Positions 1 through 4,049 of a stretch of DNA of 5,190 nt are shown in pieces; the first letter of the stretch is position 1; every line of letters starts with the position of its first letter. The notes under the pieces are model-generated. The model did no database searches. It saw only the letters and a list, made by a program, of their open reading frames with translations, and was not told where the DNA came from. A program made the translations under genes and the position numbers. This DNA is from Desulfacyla sp964522045. Lineage in GTDB: Bacteria; Desulfobacterota; DSM-4660; Desulfatiglandales; Desulfatiglandaceae. The stretch is taken from the NCBI GenBank assembly GCA_964522045.1, contig CAZFSF010000157.1, forward strand, positions 1-5,190. The letters are read 5' to 3'.

Positions 1-39
1 CTACATAATGACTTAAGCCGATACACATATGGCCCATTG

Positions 40-246
40 TCATGCAGCGTAGATCCGACCGGCAATTGTGGACATAGCCCCACGCAAGAAGCAGGTCCAC
101 CAGGCGTACGTCTTCCTCCTTAGTTCGGTCATCTTTTCCTTCGGGATAACAATTTGCTCTTCATAACCATCTTCAGCCACTTCCCACCTGCACTGCCTGT
201 CCCGCTCTGCGGGGCTATACCTTCCCCCAAGCCAAAAAAGACTCAA
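40..246 (-). CDS. Doubtful small hypothetical protein (68 aa, TTG start)
   Basis: I do not recognise this protein. The frame opens with TTG just after an in-frame TAA at 256-258, and no convincing Shine-Dalgarno sequence precedes it; the only ATG codons are internal, at residues 39 and 58. The product is hydrophilic and mixed-charge (a run around residues 14-45 rich in E, D, R and K), followed by a Trp-Trp pair at 49-50 and a short, more hydrophobic tail. It has no signal peptide or transmembrane helix. It lies 75 bp downstream of marC on the same strand, so it could be the last gene of that transcript. A GC-rich hairpin sits inside it at 201-213, and another minus-strand frame is open across its 3' half, so it may be a decayed gene or non-coding. 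Confidence that it is translated is low. Confidence 0.25.
   Translation of the reverse strand: MSLFWLGGRYSPAERDRQCRWEVAEDGYEEQIVIPKEKMTELRRKTYAWWTCFLRGAMSTIAGRIYAA
201..213. repeat. Short GC palindrome CCCGC-TCT-GCGGG
   Basis: This is a perfect 5-bp inverted repeat with a 3-nt loop. It has no T-run on either side, so it does not look like an intrinsic terminator. Its arms resemble the larger CCCGCG/CGCGGG hairpin at 3005-3021, which suggests a dispersed small palindromic element, although two occurrences in a moderately GC-rich window could be chance. Confidence 0.35.
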
Positions 247-321
247 CGGTGTGGCTTATTAAATTCCCGGTTAATTAACCGATCTGATATGAGCTATGGC
301 AGGCGGGTTCAATCAATCGCA
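247..321. other. Spacer downstream of marC with a 14-bp perfect palindrome
   Basis: These 75 bp separate the marC stop from the doubtful small frame. They contain a perfect palindrome, CGGTTAATTAACCG, at 268-281. Reading the minus strand past marC there is only a weak 4-bp hairpin (CGCA-TTAG-TGCG) with no following T-run, so I see no clear terminator for marC here. The palindrome could be a dimeric repressor site, but one this short is not far from chance expectation in 5 kb. Confidence 0.3.
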
Positions 322-954
322 CTAATGCGTTAGGTGGAAAGCGCCCTGAATGCCTGTCACGAGAAATTCCGCGGCTAAGGCCAACAGGATAAGGCCCATG
401 ACGCGGGTGAGGACCTGCTGCCCGGTATGGCCTAAGAACCTTCCGATTTCTTCCCCGAGCACCATGGCCACCCATAGCAGTGCGCTCAGACAGGCAATGA
501 TGATTACGAGGATGGAGCGGGACATGAAAGTGTTGCAGAGATCGGCATCGATGATGGCAACGCTGATCCCCGCTGGCCCGGCCATTAGGGGGATTGCAAG
601 CGGGACCACCCCGATATTTGTATCCTTGGACTTGGCTTCGGCATGTTCCTTATCGCTGTAACGCATCCCTTCATCCTTGGCCCGTGCCATGGTTATGGCC
701 ATAAGCAGTATAAGAATACCGCCGGCGATACGGAAATCGCTGATTGTGATGCCAAAAAAGGAAAGAACGTGATTCCCGGCAAACACCGCAATAATCATTA
801 TGATGAATACCGCGATCGAGGTTGTCATCGCAATCTTCATCCGTTGGGTCTTAGACATCCCCCCGGTGAGACCTAAAAATACCGGGATGAGCACAAAGGG
901 ATTGAGCATGATGAATAGGCCCGTGGTCACCTTGACATAATTGGGGTCGTGCAT
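322..954 (-). CDS. MarC family integral membrane protein
   Basis: This is a six-helix inner-membrane protein of the MarC family (210 aa, the usual family length). The family's function is unsettled; the original link to multiple antibiotic resistance has not held up. Predicted helices lie at about residues 7-30, 41-60, 66-90, 113-136, 147-168 and 180-204, with a charged loop at 91-112 that splits the protein into two three-helix halves. Family hallmarks are visible: Asn18-Pro19 in the first helix followed by a Pro-Val-Phe and Leu-Thr stretch, and the P-L-A-I-P-L-x-A-G-P-A-G-I segment at 118-130. I start it at 954 because a strong Shine-Dalgarno (AAGGAGG) lies 7 nt upstream; the frame also has an ATG at 996, but that lies within repeat DNA and has no ribosome site. 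It follows kamA by 58 bp on the same strand, so the two are probably co-transcribed. There is no truncation or frameshift. Confidence 0.93.
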   Translation of the reverse strand: MHDPNYVKVTTGLFIMLNPFVLIPVFLGLTGGMSKTQRMKIAMTTSIAVFIIMIIAVFAGNHVLSFFGITISDFRIAGGILILLMAITMARAKDEGMRYSDKEHAEAKSKDTNIGVVPLAIPLMAGPAGISVAIIDADLCNTFMSRSILVIIIACLSALLWVAMVLGEEIGRFLGHTGQQVLTRVMGLILLALAAEFLVTGIQGAFHLTH

Positions 955-968
955 ACTTCCCCCTCCTT
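955..968 (-). promoter_or_regulatory. Strong ribosome binding site deciding the marC start
   Basis: Read on the minus strand, AAGGAGG followed by GGGAAGT leads directly into ATG at 954-952. This near-perfect anti-SD match with 7-nt spacing favours the ATG at 954 over the in-frame ATG at 996. The site abuts, and partly shares bases with, the degenerate repeat at 966-1010. Confidence 0.85.
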
Positions 969-1010
969 CTAACTTTAGGCATTTTAGGCACTTCAAACTT
1001 TATGCACTTC
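966..1010. repeat. Degenerate direct repeat filling the kamA-marC spacer
   Basis: Two 16-nt copies that differ at two positions, CTTCTAACTTTAGGCA (966-981) and CTTCAAACTTTATGCA (991-1006), flank a 9-nt partial copy, TTTTAGGCA (982-990), and a further CTTC follows at 1007-1010. On the minus strand this reads as repeated TGCCTAAA and GAAGTGC-type units. It occupies most of the 58-bp spacer between kamA and marC and ends in the marC ribosome binding site. It has no spacer structure like a CRISPR and no terminator character. Confidence 0.75.
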
Positions 1011-1012
1011 TT

Positions 1013-2812
1013 CTAATAATAGTACCATATAGTTCTGTATTGTGAGGTATCCTCACCCAGGGTCTTCAATCTTTTCAGGTAATGGTATATGGAGACGTCC
1101 GTGTAAATATAGGTATCTGCGAGGTGGAGTTTCTTTTCCCACGGGTGGAATTCATAAACCCTTCTACCATCGGGCAGCACCGATATTAAATCACGGTGCT
1201 GCATGGCACGCAGGTAGTTTTTGCCGAGCCTCGGCACGTTGAAGACGATTTCATCCGTCCTGACTGTGCCCGGCAGGAGACGCGCCTCTTCCTGCTGTTC
1301 CTGTAGCAGCCTGGGGATGGGCACCCGGTAGTCGTCTGTTTCTTCTTTTCCCTTGGTATTGAAGGTGTAATAGGGGGCCACGCCGATCAGGCGCAGCTTA
1401 AGCCGCAATGCCGCGGCCTCGAATTTTCGTGAGTTATAGGTGGTGTAGACGAGCTGGTTGTAGACCTCCATTCCGGAACGGCGGAATTTTTGCACGGCCT
1501 TCATGGCCTGAGGCGTAATTTCATAAGGGTGTTCGAAATGGGTCACCACAGCGATCTCCCTCCTGCCTGGGCTATGAAAGCGGGCCACGGACCTGGTCAG
1601 GGCATCGGTGATCCGCTGCGGCAATGTGACCGGGATTCGCGTCCCGATTCTAATCCTCTCCACATGTCCTATGCGGGAGAGTCTGACTAAGATCTTTTCG
1701 ATTACTGCATTGGAGAGGAGCAGGGGATCTCCCCCCGTGATCAAAACCTCCTTTATCTCCGGTGTATCAGCGATCCACTGGATGGCCTTTGCCATTTTTT
1801 CATCAGACAGGGCGGCATTCGGAGAGTAGACGTCCTCTATCTCCCAGTTTCTCTGGCAATAAACGCATATCTGCGGGCATGTCAGGATCGGTTTCAGGAT
1901 AACGATCATGGGATACCGTCTGGTGATCCCTTCAATGGGTGAGGTGTCCCGCTCTAACATGAAATCCATTGAAGGTTCCCTGTTATCTTTCAGCTCTTTC
2001 ATTTTCTTGACGTATCTGAGGGTTGGGATCACCTGAGCGCGGACCGCATAATCCTTTTCGCGGCCCGGTTTATAATCCATGAGCGACAGGTAGTAGGGCG
2101 TAATGCCGAACGGGATTCTATTCTCCTGTGCAAATTTAACGGCCTCGTACTCCTCATCGGTGAGTTTAATCAGGGCGCTCAGGGTCTTGACGCCTCTGAT
2201 AATGTGCCGAGTATGCCATTTCCAGTCTTCCCAGTCTAATTCTGTGGCGTGGAAATATTTCAATATTCTCTCTTTGTTAACACTCCGTTTGCGAATGGTG
2301 GTCTGGTCCAACCCACAAGGGTATTGATTAATGAATTTCTCTGCCCCTCTGCACATTCTTGAGAGATCAGCTGACCGCAGCCTTGCTGCTCTCCTTCCTT
2401 CGTGTCTCGTAAAGGCAGGGGCTTTTTCGGGATAGATCCCTGTTTTGCCCATAATCCCTTTTAAGAGGTGGTCCAACTCCGCAAAAAAGTCCGGTCTGGG
2501 CTTTTCAATTTCCCGGAGGCTTTCTGCGTGCAGCAGGTCATCGAGGTATTTCAAGAAGCTGTAACCGGCAAGTATTTCACTCCTGGGCCATATGATGGTT
2601 CTAAATATCCTTATGGTATCGCGGGCCAATATCCATTCTAAGGGTGGAACAGTGTGATCATGGTGAAACGTGGCGCCGTGTACGTCGGCCAAAAAGCGTC
2701 TTATTTTGTTCCTTTTGATGTCTACAGACTCTGTCGAGATAAGGATCTCCTTTAAAGCTGGTGCAATATCCAATATTCTTAAGAGCTTGTTTCGAATTCT
2801 CTTCTTTTCCAT
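1013..2812 (-). CDS. KamA-family radical SAM amino acid 2,3-aminomutase, glutamate-type active site
   Basis: This is a cytosolic [4Fe-4S]/SAM- and PLP-dependent enzyme that moves an amino group from C2 to C3 of an amino acid. The radical SAM cluster motif CxxxCxxC is at Cys312, Cys316 and Cys319; the SAM-binding GGDP follows at 360-363. Lys531, in a P-R-L-G-K context, is placed like the PLP-binding Lys337 of Clostridium subterminale lysine 2,3-aminomutase, and Arg321 sits like Arg134. Aligning by the PYY...R.P segment puts Lys487 at the position of Asp293, and aligning by the Pro before the PLP lysine puts Asn525 at Asp330. Lys and Asn at those sites are the pattern reported for glutamate 2,3-aminomutase, so glutamate to beta-glutamate is my best guess. 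At 599 aa it is much longer than the roughly 416-aa lysine enzyme, the extra length being N-terminal. The start has AAAAGGA 9 nt upstream. EpmB is unlikely on length. The family assignment is firm; the substrate is inferred. Confidence 0.93.
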   Translation of the reverse strand: MEKKRIRNKLLRILDIAPALKEILISTESVDIKRNKIRRFLADVHGATFHHDHTVPPLEWILARDTIRIFRTIIWPRSEILAGYSFLKYLDDLLHAESLREIEKPRPDFFAELDHLLKGIMGKTGIYPEKAPAFTRHEGRRAARLRSADLSRMCRGAEKFINQYPCGLDQTTIRKRSVNKERILKYFHATELDWEDWKWHTRHIIRGVKTLSALIKLTDEEYEAVKFAQENRIPFGITPYYLSLMDYKPGREKDYAVRAQVIPTLRYVKKMKELKDNREPSMDFMLERDTSPIEGITRRYPMIVILKPILTCPQICVYCQRNWEIEDVYSPNAALSDEKMAKAIQWIADTPEIKEVLITGGDPLLLSNAVIEKILVRLSRIGHVERIRIGTRIPVTLPQRITDALTRSVARFHSPGRREIAVVTHFEHPYEITPQAMKAVQKFRRSGMEVYNQLVYTTYNSRKFEAAALRLKLRLIGVAPYYTFNTKGKEETDDYRVPIPRLLQEQQEEARLLPGTVRTDEIVFNVPRLGKNYLRAMQHRDLISVLPDGRRVYEFHPWEKKLHLADTYIYTDVSIYHYLKRLKTLGEDTSQYRTIWYYY

Positions 2813-2821
2813 TGCGTCTGG

Positions 2822-2828
2822 TCCTTTT
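2822..2828 (-). promoter_or_regulatory. Ribosome binding site of kamA
   Basis: The minus-strand sequence AAAAGGA lies 9 nt before the ATG at 2812-2810 and supports that start. The 7-bp repeat array begins at the next base upstream, so the array would be transcribed as part of the leader if the promoter lies above it. Confidence 0.6.
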
Positions 2829-2890
2829 CTGGATACTGGATGCTGGATACTTGTTGAAGATCCCGATTTTAGAGGGGATACTGGATACTC
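2829..2890. repeat. Heptanucleotide CTGGATA tandem repeats in two blocks
   Basis: Three consecutive 7-nt units occupy 2829-2849 (CTGGATA, CTGGATG, CTGGATA), followed by a decayed unit, CTTGTTG. After 25 bp of unrelated sequence, GGATA plus one full CTGGATA recur at 2876-2887, followed by CTC. The period is exactly 7, so the array would shift reading frame if translated. The pattern resembles slipped-strand short tandem repeats between genes, not a CRISPR or an operator pair. Confidence 0.75.
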
Positions 2891-2924
2891 GTTAGGTCCC
2901 TTATGCCTTCCGTAAATGGTAGGC

Positions 2925-2945
2925 GTTCACGGGTTCAAGGTTCCA
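2925..2945. repeat. Second heptanucleotide repeat, GGTTCAA type
   Basis: GTTCACG, GGTTCAA and GGTTCCA follow one another with a 7-nt period. The consensus differs from the CTGGATA array about 35 bp away but the period is the same. Only about two good copies are present, so it is weaker than the first array. Confidence 0.5.
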
Positions 2946-3004
2946 TTCTCGCCCCCGGCCTTAGGAAAATCTCAGCAGTGACAATATCACCGTCTTTCTA
3001 TTGG

Positions 3005-3021
3005 TCCCGCGCGTCGCGGGA
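3005..3021. repeat. GC-rich hairpin, 7-bp stem with 3-nt loop
   Basis: TCCCGCG-CGT-CGCGGGA forms a perfect 7-bp stem around a CGT loop. No T-run follows on either strand, so it is not a typical intrinsic terminator. It lies mid-spacer between divergent genes, where a terminator would also be out of place. The arms resemble the smaller palindrome at 201-213. Confidence 0.6.
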
Positions 3022-3041
3022 TGGATGCGGGTTGATTCGAG

Positions 3042-3070
3042 TTTCAGGACATATCAATACCTTATGATAT
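3042..3070 (+). promoter_or_regulatory. Weak candidate promoter for the NUDIX gene
   Basis: TATGAT at 3063-3068 matches the sigma-70 -10 consensus at five of six positions. The best-placed -35 candidate is poor (TTTCAG at 3042-3047, 15-nt spacing). An inverted repeat, ATATCA at 3051-3056 and TGATAT at 3065-3070, overlaps the -10 and could be an operator. Transcription from here would give a leader of roughly 60 nt. The call is tentative. Confidence 0.25.
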
Positions 3071-3137
3071 CTGGGTCCGGATTGCAAGTGTCCAACTTCC
3101 GGCGGCTCTTGTCTTCCGGATTTTGACATGGTAAGAG

Positions 3138-4049
3138 ATGACTATGACTGATCCGAAAAACTCCCCAGTGGTGCCCGTGCGTGCCTCTACACTCATCCTT
3201 GTGCGTGTTGAGGGCGAGAAATTTCAGATCTACCTTCTCAGACGGAGCAGCCAAAGCGGTTTCATGCCGGGAAACTATGTATTTCCGGGCGGGACGGTGG
3301 ATCCCGGAGACAACGGTCTTGATTTCTGGAAGAAATATGTGGACATGGGGCCCGGGGAGGTAAAAAGGCGTTTTGGGAGAGGTCTCAATACTGAAGAGGC
3401 CATGGCGCACGGGGTTGCCGCCATCCGCGAGACCTTTGAAGAGGCAGGCGTCCTATTGGCGCGACAAAATGGCGATACGGGAGGAGATCTTGACAATCTC
3501 CTGGAGCAGCGTTTGGTGGGTAGCCTGAGCAAAACCTGGTTAGGGGAACTGGTGGCCGCCGGACAATGGACTTTACGGTTTTCAGCCCTGGCGCCCTGGT
3601 CCCATTGGATTACGCCCAAGATCAGGCCGAAGAGGTACGATACCCGGTTTTTTGCGGCCTTTATGCCGGAGAGGCAGGAATGCCGACCCGATCAGCGGGA
3701 AACCACCCATGGAATCTGGATAAGCCCTGAAAAGGCCCTCCGGGGAAATCTGAAGGGGGAGATCCCTTTGAGCCCTCCGGCCGTGACGACCCTGTACGAA
3801 TTTCTGAAAACCCCTGGTGTCGGGGGCCTGAGAAAAGAATTGGAGACCCGGTCATGGGGGGAGGTGAGAATCCCCAGACTTATTCCGATGACCGGGGGTG
3901 CCCTCCTGCTTCTTCCATGGGATCCCCATTACCACGATAAGGAGATCCAAACGGAGAGCAAGGTCCTGAAAAAAAGGGCTGCCCCTTTAGGCAGGCCCTT
4001 CTCCAGGCTCTGGTACAGCGATGGGATCTGGTGCCCGATCAGCCCTTGA
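3138..4049 (+). CDS. NUDIX hydrolase, NUDT19-like
   Basis: NUDIX enzymes hydrolyse a nucleoside diphosphate linked to another group, using divalent metal. The fold start shows the family hallmark F-P-G-G-T-V-D at 49-55, and the catalytic helix R-E-T-F-E-E-A-G-V at 97-105 contains the metal-binding glutamates Glu101 and Glu102. About 30 extra residues separate the two halves of the box, as in eukaryotic NUDT19, a CoA diphosphohydrolase in mouse. The central S-H-W-I-T-P (155-160) and Y-D-T-R-F-F-A-A (167-174) stretches also fit that subfamily. It is 303 aa, complete and probably cytosolic. Two ATGs, 3138 and 3144, are possible starts; the weak purine stretch AAGAG at 3133-3137 is better spaced for 3144, and an in-frame TAA at 3132 blocks anything longer. 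The 3' end overlaps gcdA in convergent orientation. CoA or acyl-CoA as substrate is only an inference from the subfamily and the neighbour. Confidence 0.9.
   Translation: MTMTDPKNSPVVPVRASTLILVRVEGEKFQIYLLRRSSQSGFMPGNYVFPGGTVDPGDNGLDFWKKYVDMGPGEVKRRFGRGLNTEEAMAHGVAAIRETFEEAGVLLARQNGDTGGDLDNLLEQRLVGSLSKTWLGELVAAGQWTLRFSALAPWSHWITPKIRPKRYDTRFFAAFMPERQECRPDQRETTHGIWISPEKALRGNLKGEIPLSPPAVTTLYEFLKTPGVGGLRKELETRSWGEVRIPRLIPMTGGALLLLPWDPHYHDKEIQTESKVLKKRAAPLGRPFSRLWYSDGIWCPISP
3969..4000 (-). terminator. Intrinsic terminator of gcdA, inside the NUDIX coding sequence
   Basis: Read on the minus strand, AAGGGC, a bulged C, TGCC, a 6-nt loop, GGCA and GCCCTT form a 10-bp stem with one bulge, and the tract continues into seven T residues (3975-3969). 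It begins 38 nt after the gcdA stop, the expected place for a rho-independent terminator. On the plus strand the same bases are NUDIX codons about 278-288. On the plus strand the A-run precedes the stem and no long T-run follows it, so it should act only on gcdA transcripts. Confidence 0.85.

Larger units (their letters stand above)
2813..3137. other. Divergent intergenic region, 325 bp, with repeats and no gene
   Basis: This region separates divergently transcribed kamA and the NUDIX gene, so promoters for both should lie here. I see no convincing protein-coding frame or RNA gene. On the kamA side it contains a 7-bp tandem repeat array (2829-2849 and 2876-2890) and a shorter GGTTCAA-type array (2925-2945). 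A GC-rich hairpin (3005-3021) and an AT-rich inverted repeat overlapping a -10-like hexamer (3051-3070) lie on the NUDIX side. A good -35/-10 pair for kamA could not be identified; TAAAAT on the minus strand, between the two CTGGATA blocks, is a possible -10 but lacks a fitting -35. Confidence 0.7.

Noticed and set aside
955..996. In-frame upstream ATG at 996, which would lengthen MarC by 14 residues
   Set aside because: The extra residues are translated repeat DNA, there is no ribosome site before 996, and a near-perfect one lies 7 nt before the ATG at 954. The shorter protein begins as MarC proteins usually do.
1013..2812. EpmB (EF-P beta-lysylation) identity for the aminomutase
   Set aside because: EpmB is about 340 residues, much shorter than this protein. 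No epmA or efp gene is nearby, and the substrate-site residues do not suggest lysine.
2670..2915. 81-codon plus-strand frame covering the kamA start and the heptamer repeats
   Set aside because: It lies antisense to the N-terminus of kamA and ends in repeat DNA, with no recognisable domain or supporting ribosome site.
2829..2945. Possible CRISPR array in the divergent spacer
   Set aside because: The units are 7 nt and contiguous, with no unique spacers of uniform length, and no cas gene is present.
3054..3410. 118-codon minus-strand frame opposite the NUDIX gene start
   Set aside because: It is antisense to a clear NUDIX domain, has an unstructured composition, and spans the gene boundary into repeat-bearing spacer. 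It is best explained as a shadow frame.
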